From Halobaculum litoreum (GTDB lineage Archaea > Halobacteriota > Halobacteria > Halobacteriales > Haloferacaceae), in the NCBI RefSeq assembly GCF_030127125.1, contig NZ_CP126156.1, forward strand, positions 1,054,001 to 1,118,000: a stretch of DNA of 64,000 nt, in the 5' to 3' direction. Position 1 is the first letter of the stretch. The number at the start of each line of letters is the position of its first letter. Below the pieces are notes generated by a model that searched no databases, was not told the DNA's origin, and saw only the letters and a list, made by a program, of their open reading frames with translations. The translations under genes and the position numbers were made by a program. This document shows, piece by piece, positions 1 through 8,482 of this stretch.

Positions 1-579
1 GACGGCCGGCACGGACCAGTCGAGGTCCGGCTGTTTGGGGTCGAACAGGTGGAGGTACCACTGCTCGCGTTCGTCGTCGTACGCCCACGCCGGGCCGCCG
101 AAGAACGACCGCCAGTTGTTCGGCGGCGCCTCGCCCGCGGGCCCCTCGTCGGTGGCGTCGTACGCGACGGCGTCGGCGTCGACGCCGTCGGCCCAGTGGT
201 ACCAGTCGGCGGTCGCGCCGCGGCGGCGCGACGTGCGGAACCACTCGTGTTCGTCGGAGGTGTGGTTCGGCACGAAGTCCATCACCAGCCGGATGTCGCG
301 CTCGTGGAGCGCGTCGCGGACGGCGCGCCAGTCGGCCATCGTCCCGAACGTGTCGTCGATGGCCCGGTAGTCCGCGACGTCGTAGCCGTTGTCGGCCATC
401 GGCGACTCGTACACGGGGTTGAGCCACACCGCGTCGACGCCGAGGTCGGCGAGGTAGTCCGCGCGGGCGGCCAGGCCGGCGAGGTCGCCGACGCCGTCGC
501 CGTCGCTGTCGGCGAAGCTCCGGGGGTACACCTGATAGACGGTCGCTTCCTTCCACCAGGCGCGGTCGGCCTCGTCCAT
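1..579 (-). CDS. GH13 family glycosidase (alpha-glucosidase type), N-terminal part
   Basis: This is a glycoside hydrolase family 13 enzyme (alpha-glucosidase, oligo-1,6-glucosidase or amylase type), acting on alpha-glucans or alpha-glucosides. The first 193 residues are present and the rest lies beyond the window edge. The start is the ATG at 577-579, giving MDEADRAWWKEATVYQVYPR. Visible family landmarks in order are the VYQVYPRSF strand, SDGDGVGDLAGL, VDAVWLNPVYESP, the GYDVADY segment, and conserved region I (DFVPNHTS) around residue 100. The catalytic Asp and Glu residues fall outside the window. VYQVYPRSF with GYDVADY points to the alpha-glucosidase subgroup rather than extracellular amylase. 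No signal peptide is seen, so it is probably cytoplasmic. Confidence 0.9.
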   Translation of the reverse strand, partial: MDEADRAWWKEATVYQVYPRSFADSDGDGVGDLAGLAARADYLADLGVDAVWLNPVYESPMADNGYDVADYRAIDDTFGTMADWRAVRDALHERDIRLVMDFVPNHTSDEHEWFRTSRRRGATADWYHWADGVDADAVAYDATDEGPAGEAPPNNWRSFFGGPAWAYDDEREQWYLHLFDPKQPDLDWSVPAV

Positions 580-610
580 GTTGCGGCCCACTCGGTCCGT
601 CCGGATAGGT

Positions 611-619
611 GTTTTTTTG
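611..619 (+). promoter_or_regulatory. Possible TATA element upstream of the small membrane protein gene
   Basis: A run of seven T (612-618) lies 26-32 bases upstream of the ATG at 644, the usual place for a haloarchaeal TATA box serving a nearly leaderless transcript. On the other strand it lies 33-39 bases upstream of the glycosidase start, so it could serve both genes. It rests on position and composition only. Confidence 0.3.
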
Positions 620-643
620 CCGCATCGACACCCACCCGATGAC

Positions 644-799
644 ATGGCCGACCACCACGACTTCGACCACTACACGGAGTTCGACTACGAGCGCGTCACC
701 TCCCCGATGCAGCCCGTGACCGCCCGCAAGGCCGCCGTCGGCGCCCTCGTCGCGCTCGTCGGCATCGTCGTCGCGTTCGGGCTCCCGCTCCTCCTGTAA
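644..799 (+). CDS. Small single-pass membrane protein
   Basis: A 51-residue protein with a charged, His- and Asp-rich start (MADHHDFDHYTEFDYE), a segment RVTSPMQPVTARKAA, and one membrane helix to the C-terminus (about residues 30-50, ending FGLPLLL). I recall similar tiny proteins in many haloarchaea, but no function is known to me. The ATG at 644 is chosen because it gives the typical acidic N-terminus and has a T-rich element about 29 bases upstream. An earlier in-frame ATG at 578 would overlap the divergent glycosidase start. It faces the lipoprotein gene convergently. Confidence 0.7.
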   Translation: MADHHDFDHYTEFDYERVTSPMQPVTARKAAVGALVALVGIVVAFGLPLLL

Positions 800-800
800 C

Positions 801-833
801 CGTCGCCGGCCGTCGCCGGCCGTCGACGGCCGG
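801..833. repeat. Short tandem repeat with 18-bp perfect palindrome between convergent genes
   Basis: Three head-to-tail 10-mers (CGTCGCCGGC twice, then CGTCGACGGC) fill the gap between two convergent genes. The last copy is part of the perfect palindrome CCGGCCGTCGACGGCCGG at 816-833, which could form a strong hairpin in transcripts from either side. No poly-T tail follows, so calling it a terminator would be speculative. Confidence 0.5.
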
Positions 834-839
834 GTCGGG

Positions 840-2198
840 TCACCCGGCGGCGCCTACCGTCACCCTGCCGTCTGTCCCGGCCGCCGACGCCGACGCGACG
901 AACGACTCGTTCCCGACGAACACCGCAACCGTCCGGTCCGCCGGCCGCACCGCCCGGACCGCGCCCGCGCCGTCCGGACGGGCGTCGCGCCACGCGCCGA
1001 ACGCGCGCTCGAACTCCGTCGCGTTCGCCGCGTCGTCGAACCGGATCACCCACGCGTAGCCGGTGGCGACGGCGCCCCGCTCGGTCTCGTGTTCGAACGC
1101 GAGTCGGACGTCGTTGCCCCAGCCGTCGGCCCCGGCCGCCGCACGCGAGTCGGGCAGTTCGCCGGCCAGGACGACGCGGAGGAACAGCTCTCCGTGGGTG
1201 TCGCGCTCCCCGAACGCGGCGTCCCACTCGTCCGTCGGGTCGTCCTCGACGACCAACGGCGCGACGGGCTCGCTCCCCGGCGGCCGGTCGTGGAGCAGTT
1301 CCTCGGTCGTGCGCGGCGGCGACTCGTACACGGACGCGAGCGTCGCCCAGTCGTCGACGCGACGCTCGACGTACCGCGCGCCGACGACGTACGGCGCGAG
1401 GCCGAGCCGCTCGGCCGTCGACCCGTTCGCGGCCCGGGCGCCGAGCGCCGCCACCGGGTCGGGGGCGTCGACCCCGTAGCGCTCGACGTACGCGCGCTGG
1501 ACGGCGGTCGCGCTCCCCTCGACGACGGCCGTCCGGAGGAGCCGGGCCTCGGTCGTCCCCGGCGCGACGGCGCCGCGGTCGCGCAGCCGGGCGAACGCCC
1601 CGTCGCGGAACTGGATCACGTGGACCGACTCGTGGGCGAGCACCGACTCCGTGTCGCCGGCGTCGGCGAGCACCGCCGCGTTCACCGTCACCGTGCCCGC
1701 CGACCCGACGAACGCGGCCGCCGTCCCGTTCCCGTCGCCGGCGGCGACGCCGACGAGCCGGTAGAACTCGGGGTAGCGGTCGCGCCCGACCCGCATCCGG
1801 TCGGGCGAGCGGATCGCCACCCGGTCGGGCGGCGTGACGGTCGGGCGGCCGGTGAGAACCGCGACGCGGGCGAACACCGGCGCGTACGCCGTCGGAAGCT
1901 CGCCCCCTTCGACGGCGATGGCGTAGCCGTCGGCGAGCGCCGCCGGCGACCCCGGTTCGGCGGACGGCGTCGACGACGCCTCGGGCGTCCCGCCGCCGTG
2001 CGGGGCCGACCGGCCGGACCGCTCGGCGACGGCCGTGCGCGGCGACCGATCCGCGGTGGGCGACTCGGCGGACCCCGATCCGGCGGAACGCGGCTCGTCC
2101 CCGTCGACCGCGTCCGCCGCCGGCGACACGGTCGGGGCGGCACAGCCCGCGAGGAGGAGACAGAGGGCGACCGCGACGGCGACCGGACGGACTGACAC
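840..2198 (-). CDS. Hvo_1808-type surface lipoprotein with HExxH motif
   Basis: A 452-residue exported protein. It starts with GTG at 2196-2198 (MSVRPVAVAV), followed by a hydrophobic stretch and a lipobox LLAGC with the acceptor Cys at residue 19. A low-complexity Ser/Pro/Glu/Gly linker (about residues 25-90) probably bridges the cell surface layer. The folded part contains VLAHESVHVIQF at about residues 187-198. HESVH there matches the HExxH zinc-metallopeptidase signature and follows a helix-like context typical of zincin folds. A second half with a repeated GxAWVIRFDDAANATEF-like segment follows. I recognise it as the haloarchaeal family called Hvo_1808 family surface protein. Protease activity is inferred from the motif alone, and the third zinc ligand is not identified. 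Confidence 0.75.
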   Translation of the reverse strand: MSVRPVAVAVALCLLLAGCAAPTVSPAADAVDGDEPRSAGSGSAESPTADRSPRTAVAERSGRSAPHGGGTPEASSTPSAEPGSPAALADGYAIAVEGGELPTAYAPVFARVAVLTGRPTVTPPDRVAIRSPDRMRVGRDRYPEFYRLVGVAAGDGNGTAAAFVGSAGTVTVNAAVLADAGDTESVLAHESVHVIQFRDGAFARLRDRGAVAPGTTEARLLRTAVVEGSATAVQRAYVERYGVDAPDPVAALGARAANGSTAERLGLAPYVVGARYVERRVDDWATLASVYESPPRTTEELLHDRPPGSEPVAPLVVEDDPTDEWDAAFGERDTHGELFLRVVLAGELPDSRAAAGADGWGNDVRLAFEHETERGAVATGYAWVIRFDDAANATEFERAFGAWRDARPDGAGAVRAVRPADRTVAVFVGNESFVASASAAGTDGRVTVGAAG

Positions 2199-2277
2199 GT
2201 CGGTCGGTCGTCGCGAGTCGGCAAAAGCGCCGTCCGCGATTCCCGCGTGCCGGGCGGGTGCGAACCGAGCCGTCGCG

Positions 2278-4403
2278 TCAGTCCAGTTCCCGCTCGATGA
2301 CCGCGCGCAGGTCGGCGATCGCTCCGGCGTCGTACGTCAGTTCCTCGTCGCCGACCGACAGCGAGAGGGTGCCGTCTTCGGTCGCGCGACCGAGTTCCGC
2401 GACGGGAGCGACGCCGTCGAACGCCGCCCGGACGGCGTCCGGGTCGGTCGTCTCGACCACCGCCCGGCCGGGCGTCTCGTCGAACAGCGCGAGCGCGTCG
2501 TCGACGGCGACCTCGGCGCCGGCGTCGCCGGTGACCATCTCCGCCAGCGACACCGCGAGACCGCCGTGGCTCACGTCGTGGACGGCCAGCGTCGCGTCCG
2601 CGTCGGCCACCGTCGCCAGCGTCTCCAGTACCGCGGGGGCGTCGTCGGGGAGGTCGGGGAAGCGGTCGCTGCCGCCGACCTGCGCGAGGTACTCCGACCC
2701 GCCCAGCGCCCCGCCGGGCGCGCCGACGTGGAGGAGGGTCCCCTCGCCGGCGAACGCCGCGGGCGGCGCCGAGAACCCGGCCTTCGTGCCGATCACCGCG
2801 AGCGTCGGCGTCGGCGGGATGGGGCCGGCGACGGAGTCGTTGTACAGCGAGACGTTGCCGCCGACGACCGGGATCGAGAGGTCGGCGCACATCTCCGCGA
2901 GGCCGTCGACGGCCGCGGCGAAGCCGCCGTACACGTCGGGCTTCTCGGGGTTGCCGCCGTTGAGGCAGTCGACCGCCGCGAGCGGGGTCGCCCCTTCGCC
3001 GCGAGGTTCGTCGCGTTCTCCAGCGCGACCGCGCGGGCGCCCTCGTACGGCGCGGCCGCCGTCCAGTTCGGCTCCGACCCCGACGACAGCGCGAGCCCCA
3101 GCGGCTCGCCCGACTCGGTCTCGGCCTCGCGGATCGCCACCACCGCGGCGTCGTCGCCGGGGAGCACCGACGTCCGGGTGCCGACCTCGTGGTCGTACTG
3201 GCGGTACACCCAGCGCTTGCTCGCGGTGTTCGGGTGGCCGACGACGGCCTCGAACGCCGCGGCGAGGTCGGGGTCGGGGAGGTCGCGCTCGGCCCGCGTC
3301 GGCTCCTCGCGGTCGAGGTCGTTCATCGGCGCGCCGTCGGCGAGGTACTCGGCGGGCGCGTCGACGACCGTCTCCCCCTCGAACGTGCAGACGTAGTTCC
3401 CGTCGGTCACCTCGCCGATCACCGAACAGCCGAGGTCGAAGCGCTCGGCGAGGGCGGCGACGCGGTCGGTGTCCTCGGGCCGCACCTCGTACACCATGCG
3501 CTCTTGACTCTCGGCGAGGAGGATCTCCATCGCGTTCATGTTCGGCTCGCGCTGGTGGACGCGGTCCAACTCGATGCGCGCGCCGAGCCCGCCCTTCGCG
3601 ACGAGTTCGGAGGAGGCGCCCCCGAGTCCCGCCGCGCCGAGGTCGCGCGCGGCGACGACGAGCCCCTCGTCGATCAGCGACTCGTTGCACTCGATGAGGC
3701 GTTTCTCGGCGTACGGGTCGCCCACCTGGACCGCGGGGCGGTCCTCGGTCTCGGCGTCCTCGGCGAGGTCCTCGGAGGCGAACGAGGCGCCGCCGAGGCC
3801 GTCGCGCCCGGTGGCGTTGCCGACGAGCACGAGCTCGTTCCCGGGCGTCTCGGCCGTGGCGGTCACGAGGCGGTCGGGCGTGGTGAGGCCGACGCAGGCG
3901 ACGTTGACGAGCGGGTTCCCCTCGTAGCCGTCGTCGAACGCGACGGAGCCGGCGACCGTCGGCACGCCGATGCAGTTGCCGTAGTGGCTGATCCCCTCGA
4001 CGACGCCCTCGAACAGGTACCGCGAGTGCTCGCGGTCGAAATCGCCGAAGTACAGCGAGTCCGCGAGGGCGACGGGGTACGCCCCCATCGACATCGTGTC
4101 GCGGACGATGCCGCCGACGCCGGTGGCGGCGCCGTCGAACGGGTCGACGTACGACGGGTGGTTGTGGCTCTCGATGCCGAGCGTGGCGTACGTGTCGTCG
4201 TCGAGCGCGACCACGGCGGCGTCGTCGCCGGGGCCGATCACCACGTCGTCGCTCTCGCTGTCGAACGCCGACAGCAGCGGCCGCGACGACCGGTACGCGC
4301 AGTGCTCGCTCCAGAGGTTCTCGAACAGCGCGGCCTCCGCCCGGGTCGGCGTGCGGCCGAGTTCCGCCTCGATCAGGTCGCGGTCCGCGTCGGCGAGGGG
4401 CAT
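2278..4403 (-). CDS. purL: Phosphoribosylformylglycinamidine synthase subunit PurL (frameshifted in this sequence)
   Basis: PurL converts FGAR to FGAM with ATP and ammonia supplied by PurQ/PurS in purine synthesis. The N-terminal part (4403 to about 2995; [20 protein letters not shown]) contains the expected segments [34 protein letters not shown] and GVGGIVRD. The C-terminal part (about 2993 to 2278) continues in another frame with [24 protein letters not shown] and [16 protein letters not shown]. The two join as NLAAKG then [11 protein letters not shown] if one base is added to the CCCC run at 2991-2994 (GGGG on the coding strand). With that repair the protein is about 709 residues, normal for archaeal PurL. 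I regard the frameshift as a likely sequencing error because the gene is otherwise intact. purQ and purS are not adjacent. Confidence 0.9.
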
Positions 4404-4530
4404 TCACGTGTACGGTGATCGCTCCGTCTCAAATGGCTTTCCATGTGCACGTTTGTGGGTATTCCCGCGGCGCTCCGGGCGACTTCCGCGGACCGGACCC
4501 CTTTTCTACGGTCCGTTGCTACCCGCGACC

Positions 4531-5214
4531 GTGCTATCGGTCGAGCTGCACAGTCACTCCGCGCTCTCGCACGACGGCCGCGACCCGGTCGACATGCTGC
4601 TCGAACAGGCGGCCGCCGTCGGCCTCGACGCGCTGGCGGTGACGGACCACGACGAACTCGACGCCAGTCTCGAGGCGGCCGACATGGCCGACGACTACGG
4701 CCTCGTCGGGATCCCGGGCATGGAGATCACGAGCGCCGCCGGCCACGTGCTCGGGTTCGGCATCGAGGAGCCGGTGCCCGCCGGCCTCGACTACGACGAG
4801 ACGCTCGACCGCATCCACGACCAGGGCGGGCTGGCGGTGGTCCCCCACCCCTTCCAGAAGTCGCGCCACGGCGTCGCGCCCCACGTCACCGACGAGCAGT
4901 TGGCGAGCGCCGACGCGATCGAGGTGTACAACTCCCGGCTGTTGACCGGGCGGTCGAACCGACAGGCGGAGTCGTTCGCCGTGAACCACGGCGTCCCGAT
5001 GACGGCCGGCAGCGACGCCCACATCGCGGAGATGGTCGGGCAGGCCGTCACCGAGGTCGGCGCCGCCGAGCGTTCGGCGGACGCGATCCTCGACGCCGTC
5101 CGCGAGGGCCGGACGAGCGTCGTCGGCAAGCGGACGCCGTGGTACATCTCCTTCCGCCAGGCGGCCGGCGGGGCCAAGCGCCGGATCGGTCGCCGCGTCG
5201 ACGAGCTGTTGTGA
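4531..5214 (+). CDS. PHP domain metal-dependent phosphoesterase
   Basis: A 227-residue PHP-domain protein, probably a cytoplasmic metal-dependent phosphoesterase of unknown substrate. The start is the GTG at 4531 (VLSVELHSHSALSHDG), with CCCCTTTTC at 4497-4505 at promoter distance. Motif I is H7-S-H9 with D15, then VTDHDELDAS (about residues 37-46), GMEIT, VPHPFQ and GSDAH near residue 160. These give the metal ligands expected of the YciV/TrpH-like branch of the family. The stop codon overlaps the ATG of the asparagine-synthase-like gene (TGATG), so the two are cotranscribed and translationally coupled. Confidence 0.85.
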   Translation: MLSVELHSHSALSHDGRDPVDMLLEQAAAVGLDALAVTDHDELDASLEAADMADDYGLVGIPGMEITSAAGHVLGFGIEEPVPAGLDYDETLDRIHDQGGLAVVPHPFQKSRHGVAPHVTDEQLASADAIEVYNSRLLTGRSNRQAESFAVNHGVPMTAGSDAHIAEMVGQAVTEVGAAERSADAILDAVREGRTSVVGKRTPWYISFRQAAGGAKRRIGRRVDELL

Positions 5215-6331
5215 TGCCGGCCGGCGGCCCGGACACCCGGCTCGACGGCGCCGACCCCGACACGGTCCGCCGCGCCGTCGCCACGGGCGACCCGCTCCCG
5301 GGGACCGACGGCTTCGCCGGCGCCGTCGACGGCCGCCTCGTCCGCGACGTGCTCGGTCGCCGGCCGCTGTTCGTCGACGGCGACGCTTGGAGCTTCGACC
5401 GGACCGACCTCGCCGACCCGCGGTCGGTCCCCGCGGGCGTCGTCCGCGACGGCGACGGCGAGCGGACGGTCTGGTCCCTCCCGGACCCCGAGCCCGCCGC
5501 GCCGACCGCCGCCCGCGACGCCGTGGCCGACGCCGTACTGACGAGCACGCGAGCCGTCGACCCGGACGGCCTCGCGGTGGCGTTCTCCGGGGCGTGGACT
5601 CGGCCGTCGTCGCCGCCGGCGTCCCCGAGGCGCCGCTGTACGTCGCGGGCTTCGAGGGCGCACACGACGCCGCCGCCGCCCGGGAGGCCGCCGATGCGAT
5701 GGGGCGCGACCTCGCCGTCGTCGAACTCTCCCACGCCGACCTCGAACGGGCGGTGCCCGAGGTCGTCGCCGCGACCGGCCGCCGCAACCCGATGGACGTC
5801 GCCATCGCGCTCCCGCTGACCCTCGTCGGCGAGCGGGCGGCCGCCGACGGCTACGACCGCCTCGCCGTGGGACAGGGAGCCGACGAACTGTTCGGCGGCT
5901 ACGCGAAGGTCGTCGACCCGGCCGCAGACGGCCGCGTCGACGCCGACACCGTCCGCGGCGCCCGCCGGGAGACGATGGCGACGCTCCCGGCCCAACTCGA
6001 ACGCGACGTGCTCGCGTTGCGGGCGGCCGGCGTCGACCCGGTCGCGCCGCTGCTCCACGACCGCGTGGTCGCGGCGGCGCTGGCGCTCCCGTCGGAACTG
6101 CTCGTCGACGGCGACGAGCGGAAGGTCGCGTTGCGGGCCGCCGCCGCGGACGTCGTCCCGGACCCGGTACGGACGGCCGACAAGAAGGCCGTCCAGTACG
6201 GCACCTACGTCTCGCGGGAGCTCGACCGACTTGCTCGGCGTGCGGGGTTCAAACGCCGGATGGACGACCACGTCGGCCGGTACATCGCCGACCTGTGCGG
6301 GTTCGAGTACGTTCCCCGCGAAGAGCGGTAG
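5214..6331 (+). CDS. Asparagine synthase C-terminal domain protein (frameshifted in this sequence)
   Basis: An ATP-pyrophosphatase of the asparagine-synthetase B family. The N-terminal part (MPAGGPDTRLDG onward, ATG at 5214) carries only a remnant of the glutaminase domain (DVLGRRPLFV). It has no N-terminal catalytic Cys, so glutamine hydrolysis is not expected. The PP-loop should read AVAFSGGVDSAVVAAG at about residue 122-137, but a missing base in the GGGG run at 5589-5592 shifts the frame. The rest continues in the next frame with VGQGADELFGGY, the conserved ADELFGGY motif of the family, and ends IADLCGFEYVPREER. Repaired length is about 372 residues. A true asparagine synthetase is about 500-630 residues, so this is an amidotransferase-like protein of unknown substrate. 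It overlaps the PHP gene by one base. Confidence 0.8.
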
Positions 6332-6352
6332 CCGTCCCGCCGGCCGGTCCGG

Positions 6353-6832
6353 TTACCGGTGCTCGGCTCCCACCGTCTCGATCGCCTCGATCCCGATCGC
6401 CGTCGTGTCGCTGTCGACGTCGCTCTCGCGGAGGGCCGCGGGCGTGTACCACTCCCACCCGTCGGCGCCGACCTCGTCGTCGCCGGCCGGGTCGATGGCG
6501 CGGGCGTCGGCGCTCGCGAAGTAGATCGAGTCGACGTGCTGGTGGCCGACGGTGCCGTCCTCGTGGACGTTGATGTCGTACAGCATCGTGTGCCGCGGGG
6601 TGGGCAGCGTCTCTCCCGCCGGCGCCTCGACGGGCTCGGTGTCGTCGACGAGCGTCGGCTCCAGCCCCGTCTCCTCGCGGGCCTCGCGCAGCGCCGCCTC
6701 GTGCGGGAGTTCGTCCCGGTCGACGTGCCCGCCCGGCGGGATCCGGATGCCGAGCCGCGGGTGGCGGTGCAGGGCCGTGGCGCCGTCGTTGACGAGGTAG
6801 ACGGTCGCGGTGAAGTGGCGTGTCGTCTCCAT
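6353..6832 (-). CDS. Nudix hydrolase
   Basis: A 159-residue Nudix protein that hydrolyses a nucleoside diphosphate linked to another group; the substrate cannot be read from sequence. The Nudix box is complete at residues 35-57 (G35, E41, then REAREETGL at 49-57), including the metal-binding Glu residues of REARE. A short strand (HFTATVYLVND) precedes it, as usual for the fold. It is convergent with the asparagine-synthase-like gene and lies 82 bases downstream of tfb in the same direction. Confidence 0.9.
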   Translation of the reverse strand: METTRHFTATVYLVNDGATALHRHPRLGIRIPPGGHVDRDELPHEAALREAREETGLEPTLVDDTEPVEAPAGETLPTPRHTMLYDINVHEDGTVGHQHVDSIYFASADARAIDPAGDDEVGADGWEWYTPAALRESDVDSDTTAIGIEAIETVGAEHR

Positions 6833-6914
6833 ACCCGTCGCTGGCCGACGGGCGGCTTCGGCGTTACGGTCGGCGAAAGGAGTCGTGCGGTTCGGCCGGG
6901 TGGTGCAGGCCGGA

Positions 6915-7904
6915 TCAGCCGAGCTGGACCTGCTCTTCGGCCTCGAGCAGTTCGTGGTAGCGATTGCGGATGGTGACCTCCGAGATGTTGGCCACCTCGC
7001 TCACCTCGCTTTGGGTCACCTTCTCGTTGGTGAGCAGCGACGCCGCGTACACGGCGGCCGCGGCGAGGCCGACGGGCGACTTGCCCGAGTGGACGCCCTC
7101 CCGCTTGGCCGTCTGGAGGAGCTGGCGCGCGCGCCGCTCGGACTCGTCCGACAGTTCGAGGTCGGACGCGAACCGCGGCACGTAGCTCTCGGGGTCGGCG
7201 GGCTGGATCTCCAACTTCAGTTCGCGGACGACGTAGCGGTACGTCCGGGCGATCTCGTCTTTCTCGACCCGGGAGACGTTCGCGATCTCGTCGAGGCTCC
7301 GCGGCGTTCCCGCCTGTCGGGCGGCCGCGTACAGGCTCGCCGTCGCCACCCCCTCGATGGAGCGGCCCGGCAGGAGGTCCTCGTCGAGCGCGCGGCGGTA
7401 GATGACGGAGGCGGTCTCGCGGACGTTGTCCGGCAGGCCCAGCGCGGAGGCCATGCGGTCGATCTCGCCGAGCGCCTGCTTGAGGTTGCGCTCCTTGGAG
7501 TCGCGCGTGCGGAAGCGCTCGTTCCAGGTGCGCAGGCGCTGCATCTTCTCGCGCTGGCGGCCGGACAGCTGGTTGCCGTACGCGTCCTTGTCCTGCCAGC
7601 CGATGTTCGTCGAGAGCCCCTTGTCGTGCATCATGTTCGTCGTGGGGGCGCCGACGCGGGACTTCTGGTCCTTCTCCTTGGAGTCGAACGCGCGCCACTC
7701 GGGGCCGTGGTCGATCTCGTCCTCCTCGACGACGAGGCCGCAGTCGCGGCACACCGTCTCGCCGCGCTCGGAGTCGTTGACGAGCTTGCCGCTGCACTCG
7801 GGGCACTGGATCTGTTCTCCCTCGGACTCGGACGTGCGCTCGTCCTGCCCGACGGTGTCGGTTCGCGACCGTTCGTCCGTGTAACTTCGGACGTTCTCAC
7901 TCAT
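6915..7904 (-). CDS. tfb: Transcription initiation factor IIB
   Basis: Archaeal TFB recruits RNA polymerase to the TBP-TATA complex. The N-terminal zinc ribbon has C34-P-E-C37 and C52-R-D-C55. It is followed by the B-reader/linker region (GPEWRAFDS, RVGAPTTNMMHDKGLSTNIGW) and two cyclin-like repeats (about residues 125-225 and 230-325). The second repeat ends in the helix-turn-helix that contacts the BRE (SEVSEVANISEVTIRNRYHEL). Length (329) is normal. Haloarchaea encode many TFB paralogs, so this is one of several and its specific regulon is unknown. Confidence 0.97.
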   Translation of the reverse strand: MSENVRSYTDERSRTDTVGQDERTSESEGEQIQCPECSGKLVNDSERGETVCRDCGLVVEEDEIDHGPEWRAFDSKEKDQKSRVGAPTTNMMHDKGLSTNIGWQDKDAYGNQLSGRQREKMQRLRTWNERFRTRDSKERNLKQALGEIDRMASALGLPDNVRETASVIYRRALDEDLLPGRSIEGVATASLYAAARQAGTPRSLDEIANVSRVEKDEIARTYRYVVRELKLEIQPADPESYVPRFASDLELSDESERRARQLLQTAKREGVHSGKSPVGLAAAAVYAASLLTNEKVTQSEVSEVANISEVTIRNRYHELLEAEEQVQLG

Positions 7905-7985
7905 TGGTAGGGGTGGGGGGAACGGGAGCCGGAGATCCGTCTCTCCGGTGTGGTTCTCTGTACTCCCGTTAAGGTCCGCAAGTCA

Positions 7986-7994
7986 CTTATACTT
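7986..7994 (-). promoter_or_regulatory. Probable TATA element for tfb
   Basis: On the minus strand this reads AAGTATAAG in the 275-base gap between tfb and gatC. The TFB start codon lies about 82 bases downstream, implying a 5' leader of roughly 55 bases, longer than most promoters here. The assignment rests on motif and position only. Confidence 0.4.
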
Positions 7995-8179
7995 GCTGGC
8001 GAATTACGCCGGGAGACGGCCCAAAAGCTACGGGACGGCGTCGGGGCGCTTCGCGACGATCCGGGCGCGAGGATCGCCGACTTGAGACACTTAGACCCTC
8101 GGTCTGGACCCCCCGTCGCGGGGGCGGCCTCGTCGGGGGTATCGAAACCCTTACTCCCGGCCCGCGGCACCCCTCGGAC

Positions 8180-8482
8180 ATGACCACGACGGACGAGGGT
8201 GGCGACGACGCCGGCGTCGTCGACCCCGACGAGGTCCGCCACGTCGCCGAGCTCGCGCGGGTGGACCTCGACGACGAGGAGGCGGCCGTCTTCGCCGAGC
8301 AGTTCGCGGACGTCCTCGACTACTTCGCGGCGCTCGACGAGGTGCCCGAGGTGACGGACGACCCGGACCTGGTGAACGTGATGCGCGCCGACGAGGTCCG
8401 CGACGGCCTCACGCAGGAGGAGGCGCTCGCGAACGCGCCCGACTCGGAGGCGGGCTTCTTCAAGGGGCCACGGGTCTCATGA
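8180..8482 (+). CDS. gatC: Asp-tRNA(Asn)/Glu-tRNA(Gln) amidotransferase subunit GatC
   Basis: GatC stabilises the GatCAB amidotransferase that makes Gln-tRNA(Gln) or Asn-tRNA(Asn) from the mischarged tRNA. The 100-residue protein has the family pattern VDPDEVRHVAELARVDLDDEEAAVFAEQF near the N-terminus, then a central segment with a Tyr-Phe pair (VLDYFAALDEVPE). It ends in the usual LRADEVRDGLTQEEAL-like tail and FFKGPRV. The stop codon overlaps the gatA start (ATGA), so the two are translationally coupled. gatB is not in the window. An AAACCCTTAC element about 30 bases before the ATG fits a near-leaderless promoter. Confidence 0.93.
   Translation: MTTTDEGGDDAGVVDPDEVRHVAELARVDLDDEEAAVFAEQFADVLDYFAALDEVPEVTDDPDLVNVMRADEVRDGLTQEEALANAPDSEAGFFKGPRVS

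Noticed and set aside
612..618. The T7 run as a terminator of the glycosidase region
   Set aside because: It lies at promoter distance upstream of both divergent starts and downstream of no gene end.
2278..4403. purL as a true pseudogene
   Set aside because: Only one base is wrong, both halves are fully conserved and the same kind of error recurs in unrelated genes in the window.
2035..4418. Long open frames on the plus strand opposite purL
   Set aside because: They are Arg/Pro/Ala-rich, have no recognisable domains and arise from the very high GC of the coding strand; the minus-strand frames carry the PurL motifs.
8128..8165. A tRNA-like hairpin (GGGT-ATCGAA-ACCC) upstream of gatC
   Set aside because: The T-loop consensus and the rest of a cloverleaf are missing, and no acceptor stem or anticodon arm can be drawn.
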